Part shown: one piece after another, positions 1-10,384 of the stretch
Position numbering within the stretch: the first letter of the stretch is position 1
How the letters are laid out: the number at the start of each line of letters is the position of its first letter
Assembly (NCBI GenBank): GCA_021234155.1
Contig: JAJEKV010000012.1
Coordinates: 5,705,789-5,769,788 of the forward strand
DNA from: Isoetes taiwanensis
Taxonomy: Eukaryota > Streptophyta > Lycopodiopsida > Isoetales > Isoetaceae
Reading direction: 5' to 3'
Length of the DNA: 64,000 nucleotides
The notes under the pieces: generated by a model
Seen by the model: the letters and a program-made list of their open reading frames with translations, nothing else
What the model was told of the DNA's origin: nothing
Database searches by the model: none
Position numbers and translations under genes: made by a program

Positions 1-805
1 TTGGGGAGAGGAAATTCGGGGCAAGCGGCTTCGGAGGGATTTTAGTGTCCGCGCGGCCAAGGCCAACACCCCAACTCCACTTCAAGACATGGGCGCCAAA
101 GTCCCTACGAATCGACAAGGAGAGGGCCTCCCAAACGTAAACCCCGTGGGTTGCCGGGCTCTAGAAGGGTTTACGTTTTGGGGGCGAGTCCCGGTCTTCC
201 GCCCGCGGAACTTGATCCCCGGGGCAATGTCGGCATTCGAGTCCATTGGCGAGCCAAATCGCGGTTCCAATGAGGGGAGGTTGCCCGTCCTTCCCCGTGG
301 CCTTGGGGAGAGGAAATTCCGGGGCAAGCGCCTTCCGGAGGATTTTAGTGTCCCGCTCACGGCGTCAACACCCCAACTCCACTTCAAGACATGGCGAAAG
401 TCCCCGTAGCCGGATCGACAAGGAGAGGGCCTCCAAACGTAAACCCCGTGGGTTGCGAGTGCTCTAGAAGGGTTTACGTTTTGGGGGCGAGTCACGTCTT
501 TGGCCACTAACTTGGTTTCCGTGAGCAATGTCAACGTTCGAGTCCATTGGCAGAGCCAAATCGTGGTTCCGAGAGGGGAGGTTGCCCGCTCTTCCCCTGT
601 GGCCTTAGGGAGAGGAAATTTGGGGAAAGCAGCCTCCCGGAGGGATTTTAGGGTCCAAGGCCTCAAGTCCAACACCCCAACTCCACTTCAAGACACGTCG
701 CTAGGTCCCTACCGACCGACAAAGGAGAGGGCCTCCCAAACGTAAAACCCCCGCGGAGTTGCCGGCTCTAGAAGGGTTTACGTTTTGGGGCCGAGTCCTA
801 GTCTG
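1..805. repeat. Tandem repeat, about 302-bp monomer, 2.7 copies
   Basis: Three head-to-tail copies begin at about 1, 302 and 605; the third stops near 805 and the array runs off the left edge. Each monomer carries the same landmarks in order: GGGGAGAGGAAATT, CACCCCAACTCCACTTCAAG, GAGAGGGCCTCC, GGGTTTACGTTTTGGGG and TTCGAGTCCATTGGC. Each also contains an inverted repeat (130-182, 432-484, 734-790) in which CCCAAACGTAAACCC faces GGGTTTACGTTTTGGG across a loop of roughly 21-24 nt. Copies differ by scattered substitutions and small indels. The ORFs across it are by-products of its GC-rich composition. It may be a satellite or an internal array of the neighbouring transposon; the window cannot tell. 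Confidence 0.85.
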
Positions 806-1755
806 TTGCGATTAACGCGGAACGTAGAAGCCGCGTCGAGAACGCCGAGCATAGCAAGGGGAACCCGACGGAACGGAGTTTGGACCTGTCCTCCTCCCGA
901 TGTGGCAATTAGAAGTCGGGGCGCTTTGCGCTGGCAACACACGATTAAATTCATAATTAATGCATTGCACGAAAATAAATTCTGATTTTTGCCACCGGAT
1001 CCCTAATTTATCTCCAAAGACAGGCCCAATTTTCGAATTTTTGGAGAAGGTCTAGGTCAAAGGGTTAGCATTAGAACCGTCGGGGCTGGCCCGATGCGAG
1101 GCAACCGAGCTGATTTGGAAGATTTGGAAGATGCGGTTGACTTCAAAGCCACAAAGAAACATAAATTTAGTGGCTTCTATCTATCGAAAGGGTTGAGAAA
1201 AATCCAAGCCGACCGTCCCATCACAAACTTCTAAGAATGTGCATTTGAAAGATTTAGAACATGGAAGTGTCCCATTTGTAAGAGCTACGAGAGAGTCCAA
1301 ACCACAAATAATCTCGGAATTTGGTTCTACCAGTCAAGTCGAAATGTCGCAGAAACCTCAGGGCTCGAAATGGCAAATCGAACTCAAGAAGGCGATATCC
1401 AAATGAAAAGAATGCAAAATATCTTCAAGAATCCTTCGATCATGTTCATGCATATGTATCAATGCTAGATTGTACCCAAGAGAAAATATAACAATGTACA
1501 AAACATAGGTTTATTGAACAAAAGATCACTTGAACAATTCAAAGATACCTCCCGAGCTTGGCTTATAGTTTCTATCGTGAAGTCCTCCACTTGTCCATCC
1601 CCTTTGAACCATAGCTCCATGTCAAGTATAATCCGCATCGACCATGCACATGTCGACGCTTAGTATCATGTTAATCTTTGTTTTTCTGTGGTGCTTCCAA
1701 ACCACGACCATCTTTTCAAGAAGCACCCTCATCATGCTAGGCACTCAACTGGTTC
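806..1755. other. Unassigned sequence
   Basis: I see no recognisable gene, RNA or mobile-element terminus here. Base composition falls from GC-rich next to the satellite to more AT-rich after about 940. Reading frames are short and lack family motifs. Confidence 0.5.
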
Positions 1756-2060
1756 CTAGCAATTTGGTCATGCCTTCTCACCAATCACATACTTCTTTAA
1801 CACTTTCATCCGATGGATCGTTGTTTCATAGTCCTCATCTTCGAAAGTGGAGGAGGGGTTCACGGAGGATTCCTTCCTTCTCATGCCCTCGGCGGCTCCT
1901 ACACCAAGCTATAGATTAGAAAATAGATAAAATACAATAAAGTGTATAAACTACAGAGTGTAGCCTTACTTGTGAAGACAGGTTCCATATCTCTCTGCTC
2001 TTGAATCCTCATCTCCTCCTGAATCTGGTTCAAGCGTCGAAGCATACCTTCCATGGCCAT
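1756..2060 (-). pseudogene. Possible two-exon C-terminal gene fragment (transposon accessory protein?)
   Basis: On the minus strand an ATG at 2060 opens a 91-nt exon (2060-1970) rich in Glu, Gln, Arg and Met, with MLRRLNQIQEEM as its core. A GTAAGG donor follows at 1969, and an AG acceptor at 1900-1899 restores the frame. A second exon (1898-1756) includes NPSSTFEDEDYETT and ends in a stop. The short charged helix resembles the C-terminal region of plant En/Spm-associated (PTTA-like) proteins, but this is a weak resemblance. It lies downstream of, and on the same strand as, the TNP2 relic, where CACTA elements often carry a second gene. The exon model is my inference from splice motifs; upstream exons were not identified. 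Confidence 0.3.
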
Positions 2061-2165
2061 GTATCCCAAAAAGCAATAAAGAAAAAACTCTCACAATAAT
2101 CGCAATGAAAAACTAGGATCCGGGGATCGCTCGCAATACTCAAATCATAAAAAGAAATGGGAAAA

Positions 2166-2290
2166 ATGAAAGCCCGATGACTTTTAAAGAACGAGACGCG
2201 TCGTTTTAGAGGCGATAGACGCGTCGTTTAACGACGCTTGAAGGTCGTTTTAACGACGTCTATAACGACGTTCTCGGCTATAGCGACGTC
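2166..2290. repeat. Palindromic CGTCGTT/AACGACG repeat cluster
   Basis: GACGCGTCGTTTTAGAG, GACGCGTCGTTTAACGACG and GTCGTTTTAACGACGTC occur within about 100 bp. The same core recurs at 8790-8965 and 9560-9990 next to the CACTA terminus, so I read it as a subterminal repeat set of that element or a relative. No CACTA-type terminus is visible beside it. Confidence 0.55.
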
Positions 2291-3559
2291 GTACGAAATT
2301 TGTTTTGTTTTCGTATGCTGAGATGCCATATATATTGCCCTATTAGTCCTCCGGCTTCTCGCCGCCCTCAAGTCCTCTGCTCCTCCGCCCTCGGCTTCCT
2401 CCTCCTCCTCGCCGTGGAGCTCCTCACCTACATCTGCCATGGCCGCTTCTCCCCGATGCATGCCCGATCATGCCGCACGGGCGGCCGTGCAGCGCCGCTG
2501 AGCACTGAACTGCCTCGGTCGAGTGGCTAGAGACGAACCCAACCCAAGAAAGGCCGAGTTCAAGCAAGCCATGACAAAGGCTGCGTGATAGGGGCAAAGA
2601 AAGACCTCGCCGCGTGCATCGGGGCCGGGAACCTTCCCTCAATCCAGGGCTCGAAAAGCACGAAGAAATGCATGGTGAGCTTCGTTGTTTGGCCCGTATG
2701 CTAGAGGATAGGGGCCTTTGGGAAGGGAAACATTTGTCAAGCCCTACTTTCAAAAAGTTGCACCGCACCAACCCGGGGCATGCGAAGTGCTCGTTACATG
2801 AATTCCTTGGGGAAATGACACACCACGCCGGGAGGGCTTGGATTCCATGCCGGGGAGGCTTGTTCTCGGCCCGGTGGAGGAAATCACCGTCGAGCACCTT
2901 CGAGCCTGCGAGTGGATCACACTGGATGCTGATATATACCACTAGATGTGCACTGGCATCCACTTTGTTTTGTGTATTTGAATTGTGTATGGGTTTTTTA
3001 TATGAATTTTGTATTTTGAAGGGAATACATATATGATTTTTGTATATGAATCTTGCATTTTGAAGGGAATCTTCACATTTTATGATTAATTAAACATAAA
3101 GCGTGTACTCAATCAGATGTAGAACCGCCTCGATGGGCTTGCAAGCCATAGGTCTATACTAGGATGCCAATTAACTTGGCATAAATGTCTATGATAACTT
3201 CGAAGTTGCAATACTAATGTTGCCTAAATTCGCATGCCAAAGTATTTTCTTATTCATATGTGGGAAGAAAATATAATAATCATAATAAAGTAATGAAGGT
3301 TCAATCGATGGTAGTCTTCTATCATGACAATAGTCTGCCCCCCAACCCCCAACCTCCTATTCGACCGCCATCTCTTCTTCACCTTCAAATATGCGGCGGG
3401 AGCGAGCCTTACATGGAACTACGAACCACCACTGATCTTGCAAAGGATCTGGAACGAAGGTGACCTACAAAACCTCTATTACATTAGTTCCTTTGTTAAT
3501 GACATATATAAATTTTATTGCATCCAAGTAAACATACTTGTTCACATTGCTCAACCCTC
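2291..3559. other. Unassigned sequence with unmatched ORFs
   Basis: The stretch contains a GC-rich part (2340-2960) with overlapping open frames on both strands: minus 2424-2963 (179 codons) and plus 2614-3036 (140 codons). I recognise no domain in either, and Arg/Ser/Cys-rich composition on both strands suggests frames kept open by base composition. An AT-rich part follows. CACTA elements often capture host sequence, but nothing here identifies a donor gene. Confidence 0.35.
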
Positions 3560-6500
3560 ACGAGTGTGTCTTGACCACGATCCAAAATCGAAGTTGAATC
3601 TAGTGAATACAGGCCACTCGCATCTTTGTGTATCGTGGCATGAGCACCAAATTACACACAAGATCAAACCATTAGGCATCAAACAACATTGTTTTGAATG
3701 CACTACCGACATCAACCTCCATGATAGTCTTTATAGTACCAATCCATTCCAACATTGCCTCGATTGGGTTTGGGTCTGCACTACCGATCCCGCAAACCGT
3801 ACTAAACTTTGTCGATATACCACAATCATAAGTCGCGTTTGCCATGATCCACACTTTGTCGCCGAAAGTGAGCACCCGGAAGACCATATTGATGCATATG
3901 AATTATACTACAAAGTAAAGGAACAAATGTTCAAAATAACGAATCGAAACTCGTGAATTATATGCTATTAAGTTGCACTTACAAATAGTGACACGCCTTT
4001 AGCATATGCAAATTCTTCGCTAGAAACATGTTAAGCCACGTTGCCTTGCCATCTCTAGTTGTTCGAGCAGCCATTTATTGTTTATCTCACTTGGCAGGAC
4101 CCCTAGATGATCTGGAAGTGGTTGTTTGCGATTCTTTTGTCGATAGCGTCTTCTCTCCTCATCTCTCTTTATTTTTTCTTCCTCGTATTTTTTATCCATT
4201 TCTCCATGGGAGTGGAGTTGTAGATGAGAAACTTATTGACTTTTTGCCTGTTCTTCTAGTGTGAACAATTTCTTACGTGGTCTTCCTTCGGGGAACTTCT
4301 CCAACTATAGTTGGAGTGTCTTCATCGGTCCATAATCGTGGAGCATTGGGGTGTAGATCGGCCAAGAACTCGGTGACATAGAATAATGACTCTCGTGCTA
4401 ACCAACCCTCGGCCATGCAACCCTCCTCGGCCTTGCCTTCGACGTCATGAAGTCCTTGAGGACCTTCGAGCGTTCTATAAAAACATCCATCTAGGATTTG
4501 TTGTGCTGCAAGCTCTACTTCCATCCACTAAATGCACTAGTAAGTGAGTTTGTATGTCCGAGAAAACTTGTTGGGAATTCTTTCTCTAGCATACAACATG
4601 CCTCAACGACCTTAGTTCGCATGTCCGCAATTTCATTTGTCGGGTATCTCCTTCCTTGTAATCCATCTAAATATGATTTAAGAAAGAAAAAGTTAAGTGA
4701 GAGTTCAAAGATCGAAAGTGTTTTCTAAATCCGCATCGAACACTCGAAAACTCGATAGGAGACATATTGCATGTAGTGGACCGTCGGTGAGGCGACCCCT
4801 CGTAAACAATAGGCATAACAAACCGCAACATCTTATGCCAATCATGAGATTTCAACCCAATTAACTCCCCTTCGTTAGAGAAACAATTACGCAACGAATG
4901 CATATATCCCGGGCCGGAGTCTTTATTGCCTTGATCGCTTCTCGACGGGTTTCATACATTTTCTAGGCACGCGATCCAATCCACTTGTGGCCTTATTCCT
5001 TCTTCTCGACATTTAACCATGCTTTAGATTTTGATCCAGCTTCTTGTAGATCTTCTCGTCTTTGCATCCGTGTCCTTACGTCCGTGACATGCTTCCAAAT
5101 AGAAGTAAACGTTTTTAAAGATGTGCATGGGATCAAGAAGATGATGGATCTTCAATTCATCCAATAGGGTAGAAGGAAGAAGGATGCTTTCCACTTCATT
5201 CCTTAACCTTATTTCCTTCAGCCGCATCCCACATGTTACCCCAATCTCTCATTGTCAACCTTTTGGGAGGCTCTTGATTAAATGTTTTTCTCTTGGACCT
5301 AATGTATCAAGTCCATTTTCCATTGGCGCATATCTCTTTGAAGTTTGCATAGACATTTTTGTGCAATGCCGTTGACCGGGCGAGAGTTTAACTGCTTCAA
5401 ACCCACACAAGTGACATGCCGCATATCCGGACATTTGAGTCCAGAGAGTTCATACAAACCAGGCCAATCGCCGTTGTCCACATTAAGATTGCTCTCAAGG
5501 TAAATCTTCGCTTCAAAGACGGTTCTCTTGAGACATCGTAAACTTCAATACCTTCACTCCACAATGTCAAAAGCTCATCAATAACTATTTTCAGATATGG
5601 ATCTAGACTTTCCGGGCTTCTTCGGTCCTGAACTAATAGTACTACCATTAAATGGCTAGTCTTCATGAGTAACCACGGTGGTAAATTATAGTTGATCAAC
5701 ACTCACCGCCAAGTTGACCACGCTGGCTGATTGGCGTCCATAAGGATTAACACCATCCGCTGCCAACCCTAATCTGAGATTTCGTGGGCTCTTCCAAATT
5801 CGCCATGTTTCATCAATATGCTTCCATTGCTTGCAAATACTAACCACGCGAGTACATTGTCACTGACGGCATTAGCGACACCAACCCATGAGCTGGCTTA
5901 GAGATTCACATCGAAACAATAGCCTTATGCGCGGGGATCAATGGAAAGTAGCGAACCACCTTCGGGCGTCGGACGGTCTTTCCCTTTGCATCCGTGATTG
6001 TACCTAGAGGCACCACATTTAGGGCATGTTTACGTGTTCTTGTAGATGTCATCCTGATAATATACCATGCAATCATTTGGACAAGCGTGAATCTTATGGT
6101 AGCCTAAACCAGTAGCTGCCAATATATTTTTTATTTCAGTGCGACTTTTGGGCATAGTGTTCCCTTGTGGGAGTATTTTCTCTTGCAATAACCTGTATAA
6201 AACAGACCTTTACGTATACATTCAACTACAAATTCAATAAGTCAAGTGATTGCAATTGTACTTACTCTAACAAAGCCGTAACACTGGCATTGCTCCATTT
6301 GAATTTGGCTTGAAGGTTTAATATCAATAAAGATGTCGTCAATCTAGATATGCTTGCACCTGGATATAATGCTTTATGCGCCTCCTCCAATAAAACGTGA
6401 TCTTCATGACCATCGTTAGGAGTATTTATATCGTCATCTAGGTCGTTGTCGAAGATTGGGCCAAATGCATCTAACATGCCCGCTATGGGTTCTTCAACTT

Positions 6501-6704
6501 CCATGAAGTCGCCCATAGGGGCATTGTCATCATCTTCATCATCGTATTCTGCTCATCTTCATCATTGTACTCTTCATTATGCGTTGTGCCCATGTTTGTA
6601 CCATACTGCTCAATGTATTCTAATTCTGCTATCCGCAATGACTTTTGATGTCGCCAATTCAGTACGCTTGGATGTGGTCTTATATCCACTTGCCTACCCT
6701 GCAC
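3560..6704 (-). pseudogene. CACTA (En/Spm) TNP2-family transposase, decayed
   Basis: Reading the minus strand from 6704 down, the order matches plant TNP2 transposases. An acidic N-terminal stretch comes first, followed by EEAHKALYPGASISRL near 6390. Then come HACPNDCMVYYQDDIY and CPKCGASRYN at 5990-6100 and NLPPWLLMK with IDELLTLWSEGIEVYD at 5540-5690. LLDPMHIFKNV follows near 5130 and GLKSHDWHKMLRFVMP at 4820-4870. A DUF4218-like C-terminal module comes next (MAEGWLARESLFYV, 4380-4430), then a weaker DUF4216-like stretch at about 3560-3800. The transposase would bind and cut the element ends. The frame is broken by several stops and shifts, some of which could be introns or sequencing errors. 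The family call is firm; an intact product is unlikely. Confidence 0.88.
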
Positions 6705-6870
6705 GTCAGATTAAACGAAATATATGCGTGATTGATACATACATTGAGAGCCCGTGTTTGTTAAATTTTAAGCATTTAATAAATCTAACTAAATATAAAA
6801 TTTTATGTCATAATCAAAGCATATATTGAAGATATAATACATTTATCTTCAATATGTGCAATCTCATTCC

Positions 6871-6910
6871 AAGAGAAGAAGAAGAAGAATTCAAGAAGAA
6901 GAAGAAAAAT
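6871..6910. repeat. GAA-rich purine tract
   Basis: A run of GAA triplets interrupted by a single AATTC lies just upstream of the TNP2 reading frame. It is a simple sequence with no assigned role. Confidence 0.7.
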
Positions 6911-7368
6911 GGTGCATTCCGACAAAAATTATATGAGTAATTTGAGTACATCATCAAAGGACCTCCCATTGGTCTACCGTATTCATATTCAATGAACAAT
7001 TCATCACCAATACACAAAGTTTTTATAGCATAAACCATGATATATCTCCGCCAATTTTACTTCTTAAAAAAATCTTCTTGGTCTTTGTTTGCCTCGACAA
7101 ATTCACAATTGGTAGCTTCGTGGATTCTCGATAGAGCTATTAATAAAAGCAAAGAAGGTTTCCATGCAACCGAGGACGACCATCAATATATGTGAAGCTT
7201 CATGAGTCACCGGGCTTGATATTGTTCGTGCATTTGAATTTAGGCCATAGATGAGCATGCGCCATCGAATGATGCTTACTCAATTTATGCCAAGTGTCCG
7301 AAGTTATATTCGGGACCTACATATGGCATTAAAGGAACAATTCGTACCATCTTTGACTTTCACACTAG

Positions 7369-8294
7369 TCATAATATATAATCCCAGCCAAAGACCGGGG
7401 ACCCACTATTTTTAATCATGTAACGCCTACCCCAATATGTAAATTGCTCCCCATAAATAATTGGCTTGCCTCTAGGCCATGCATTGAATTTCTTAATGTC
7501 TTTATCCGTAAGAAGGGGCTGGACCAAATGGACTAGTGAAGGTGGAAGATTATTTTCTTCGACATGATCTAGTACATTCCAATTTTGATGAACATTGTCA
7601 TTCCCTCCAATCTTGGCAACTACCATTGCACGACGAAGTTCTATCACGTAATGGGATACTCTTTGAGGAAGTTGATGGCTTTCTTTTTGTAGGGTTTTCT
7701 ATGAACGATTCATAGTATCAACATCATCTACTTCCAATGACAACATAACCCCAAAATCTATATATTTTTGAGCTCACTTCATTCTCAATTTCTTCCTAAC
7801 AAAATACAAGCAAACTAAGTTAAGACATCGATTCAAGTACATGAGAGTAGTTGATTATCGCTCATAAGATTCGTGTATTATACCTCGTTGGAATACCCCA
7901 CATGTGCGGCCCGAGAGCACCGGATTTGTCGGGCATTCACCATATTTCTCAACATGGTCGAGGACGTTTTCATCCGCTTTATTTGTCCTTTGCACATCGA
8001 ACAATTGCAATATAACCGCCTCACAAGTACAACCGCAAAAAAAGTAACATCAAGATATAAAGTTAACTAATCATTCAAACATGTTTATGGTACATACATC
8101 GGGCGCATTCATTTCATGCACACCACCCCAAAATCTAGGAAGACTAGGTCCACTGGGTCTAATTGGACTATTTGTGGCAATTGTTGGGGTAACATTCTTG
8201 CGCAAGTCGCCATGTAACTTTCTCAAAGCTTTCTCTCTCACTTTACGCTCAAATTCTTCCGACGTTCGTCCATGTTGTTTTTCTAGTAAACAAT
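7369..8294 (-). pseudogene. Multi-exon protein relic upstream of TNP2, function unknown
   Basis: Three minus-strand pieces look like exons. The first (8294-8098) encodes a basic helix with EEFERKVREKALRKLHGDLR and ends at a strong donor, GAT/GTATGT. The second (about 8035-7887) contains ADENVLDHVEKYGECPTNPV and ends at GAG/GTATAA. The third (7647-7369) is a 92-codon open frame with FNAWPRGKPIIYGEQFTYWG. VLDHVE occurs in both the second and third pieces, hinting at an internal duplication. I do not recognise the family. Its position and orientation suggest an accessory gene of the CACTA element or a captured host gene. Splice sites were judged by eye. Confidence 0.35.
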
Positions 8295-8440
8295 AAAAAT
8301 ATTAATAAAAACCATGTAATAATATAATAATTATAAATATCCATGTTTTTTTCATGATTTTATCAAATGTTTATTCTTAAGATTCAGATTCATACAACGC
8401 TTATGATATTTAGAAAGCATTTGATTGAAGGGTGCCCCAA

Positions 8441-8655
8441 CCCGATACATCTAGTCCTCTCCATTTGAAATGGAGTCTACCAAGACCTTATATTCACGCA
8501 ACCTTTCAAATCTTTTGTAATCTATGAAGATTGAAACTTCGCTCGAGGTGCATAAACCCGATACATTTAGTCTTCTCCATTCGGGATGGAACCCACCAAG
8601 ACCTTTGATCATGCATCCCTCAAGTTTTAACATACTTTCAAGATTCAATCTTCTA
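8441..8655. repeat. Imperfect direct repeat, 116-bp spacing
   Basis: CCCGATACATCTAGTCCTCT at 8441 recurs as CCCGATACATTTAGTCTTCT at 8557. In both cases it is followed by a CTCCATT...GGA...ACC/TACCAAGACCT block. The two copies are clearly related but diverged. Confidence 0.6.
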
Positions 8656-8789
8656 ATCTATTAGCATTTGGAGGTGTTTAACTCTAACACAAAGATTAAA
8701 GCGAGATCTTACCTTATGAAGACCCACGGGCGCAAAAAAAACAAACGAAAGTGAAAATAACAAGTAAATAACCCGAAGCCGTGGTTCCG

Positions 8790-8965
8790 CCATATGTGAC
8801 GCCGCTTATCGACGCCCGTGGACGCCGTTTAACGACGCCAAAGCCGACGCCGACCGACACCTAGGCATGCCACATCGCCTTTGCGCGTCGATGCCCCCTC
8901 ATATGCCACGCCGATGATCATGACGCCGCTTAACGACGCCAAATGATCATAACGCCGTTAAACGA
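8790..8965. repeat. CACTA-type subterminal repeats, inner cluster
   Basis: Repeated GACGCCGTTTAACGACGCC-like units occur in direct and inverted orientation, including GACGCCGCTTATCGACGCC and ACGCCGTTAAACGACC. Clusters of short degenerate repeats near the ends are characteristic of CACTA elements and serve as binding sites for element-encoded proteins in En/Spm. Confidence 0.6.
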
Positions 8966-9009
8966 CCAACCGTGATTGTTTAACATAACGTAAAACAACA
9001 TACAATACA

Positions 9010-9125
9010 AATAACACAAATAAATAAAAATACCGATTGTTCCCATTCATAAAATAAGCTTATACAACGACAACACAAATAGATAAAAAACTTATTGTTT
9101 CCATTCATAAAAAAGCTTATACATT
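9010..9125. repeat. Two tandem copies of an AT-rich unit of about 59 bp
   Basis: The segment CACAAATAAATAAAAATACC...CATTCATAAAATAAGCTTATAC is repeated immediately as CACAAATAGATAAAAAAC...CATTCATAAAAAAGCTTATAC. It lies between the two clusters of subterminal repeats. Confidence 0.65.
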
Positions 9126-9505
9126 ACTTATGTCCATCCCGAGGATCGCGATGCTTTGATGCAACCATTTGCATCATTATCCGCACCCATTAATGTCGCT
9201 TTTCTTTTGTTTGGCTCCTGTGGAGCCATTCTACCGCCGCTCCCCGCATGGAACGCCGATGTTAGTGCAATCGAAGTCTCCTTTTCACTCATCTTTGCCA
9301 ATGATGGTGAAGGGAGGGTTCTCACGGGAGAAGTGGGGGTTGGCTGGAGTTGTCTTCCCTTGGAGGAGGAGGATTACCGCTAGAAGGAACATATCGCTAC
9401 GAAGGTGGTCTTCAACCCGCGGACCATTATAGCAAGATAGGGAAGAACACTCAAAAATAAGAATAACAAAGAAGCCTCTCGATGGATCCACTTATAACGT
9501 GGATG

Positions 9506-9553
9506 TAGGGTTAGGGTTAGGTTAGGGTTTTATTTGGCAAAAAAAAAAAAAAA
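9506..9553. repeat. Short telomere-like tract followed by oligo-A
   Basis: TAGGGTTAGGGTTAGGTTAGGG (plant-type TTTAGGG-like units) is followed by TTTTATTTGGC and a run of A at 9539-9553. With only about four degenerate units this is an interstitial motif. Confidence 0.5.
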
Positions 9554-9559
9554 TTCCTT

Positions 9560-9987
9560 CGTGGTGACGCCGTTAACGACGTTTAAGCCGACGTGTCTTG
9601 ACCTGGTGCAGGCAAAGCCTTTGGCACCAAAGACCATACCACGCCTTGACGCGACACGCCGGCGTTGTAACGCCGTTCAACGACGGCACGGCGCTGCCTT
9701 TTGACACGCAGTCCGCCACCTGGCAACTGCCCATTTCCACGCATGACGCCGGGCGCCGACGCCAGCTACGGAAACGCCGTTGAACGGCGTTTAGCCGGCG
9801 TGTTTGACATTAGCTGCCCGCCACCTTGGCGAGCACCCATGCCACGCAGCGGGGCCGACACGTCAGCGGCGATGACCGCCGTTGAACGACGTCGAAACGA
9901 CGCTGTCGCCGCTGAACGAACGATGATGTCGTTGATCAACGACGACGATCCTGGCGCTTCATCGACGCGACGCCGCTTGGACGCCGA
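9560..9987. repeat. CACTA-type subterminal repeats, outer cluster
   Basis: At least six palindromic units of the form GCCGTT-n-AACGAC or GCCGTTGAACGGCG fill the 430 bp inside the right terminus, for example GACGCCGTTAACGACG, ACGCCGTTCAACGACGG and ACGCCGTTGAACGGCG. Density rises towards 10002, as expected for a CACTA subterminal region. Confidence 0.65.
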
Positions 9988-10002
9988 CGATCCCCAGTAG
10001 TG
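9988..10002 (-). repeat. CACTA terminal inverted repeat (5' end of element)
   Basis: The minus strand reads CACTACTGGGGATCG, ending exactly where sequence homologous to unit B begins. In unit B the uninterrupted site reads GCAGCCTCTCTGATTCC near 38282. In unit A the flank after the terminus reads CTCTCTCGATTCC, so a 3-bp CTC target duplication is plausible. The partner terminus is not in the window. Confidence 0.7.
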
Positions 10003-10278
10003 CTCTCTCGATTCCTCGACTTCGTACAAGCTATTTCAAAGCTTTCTCGGTGTTCCTGGATTAGTAGAGAGAAGTTTGCCATTTGGCGACTTCTTAGGTG
10101 TTGTAGATGGTGATGGTCGGTTTGTACAAAGAAAGAGAGAGTTGCAATTTTTCTGTGAGTTTGTGGTGGAGTGTCGAGGTATCACTGTCTCTTTGGGGCA
10201 GTTCTCCTTCCTCCTCACTTGCTTTATAACATTACCATTCTTTTAATATATTGATGACACAGTTCTTCAAAAAAAAAA
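10003..10278 (+). mobile_element. LINE-like 3' tail ending in oligo-A (unit A)
   Basis: About 265 bp end in ATATTGATGACACAGTTCTTC and a run of ten A. The structure suggests the 3' end of a 5'-truncated LINE or another retroposed transcript. The 5' part is cut off by the CACTA insertion at 10002; the longer version is in unit B. No protein domain is recognisable. Confidence 0.4.
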
Positions 10279-10384
10279 GGTAATATATATCCCTAGGATA
10301 TATATGAAAGAGCTAAAACATCAAGTTGTTAAGTCTGAGCACACTTTAACTTATCACATAAGAACCCCTTCTTCTTCCACAGGC

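Larger units (their letters stand above)
2166..10002 (-). mobile_element. CACTA (En/Spm) DNA transposon, left end not located
   Basis: The element is defined on the right by the terminus at 10002 and on the left only by the last CGTCGTTTAACGACG cluster. TNP2 runs on the minus strand, so 10002 is the transposase-proximal 5' end. It inserted into the LINE-like tail of unit A. The part of that tail that should lie on the other side (seen at 37986-38292 in unit B) is absent from 1-2165. The true left end is therefore probably outside the window, or was lost. Confidence 0.65.

Noticed and set aside
1-805. Protein-coding frames in the 302-bp repeats
   Set aside because: Frames change from monomer to monomer and arise from repeated GC-rich DNA.
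2105-2145. Possible left CACTA terminus (AACTAGGATCCGGGGATCG)
   Set aside because: It shares GGGGATCG with the right terminus, but the outer bases are not CACTA, no CTC target duplication is present, and the sequence to its left is not the LINE-like tail expected from unit B.
2424-3036. Overlapping 179- and 140-codon ORFs
   Set aside because: They are open on both strands in a GC-rich patch with no domain, so they are likely compositional.
6814-7038. Minus ORF with Phe/Ser run
   Set aside because: It is produced by the GAA-rich purine tract.
9506-9530. Telomere or interstitial telomere array
   Set aside because: Only about four degenerate units; far too short.
10241-10256. YIDD-like reading (TATATTGATGACACA) before the oligo-A
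   Set aside because: It follows a stop codon, lacks RT context and sits in the 3' end of a retroposed sequence; chance match.
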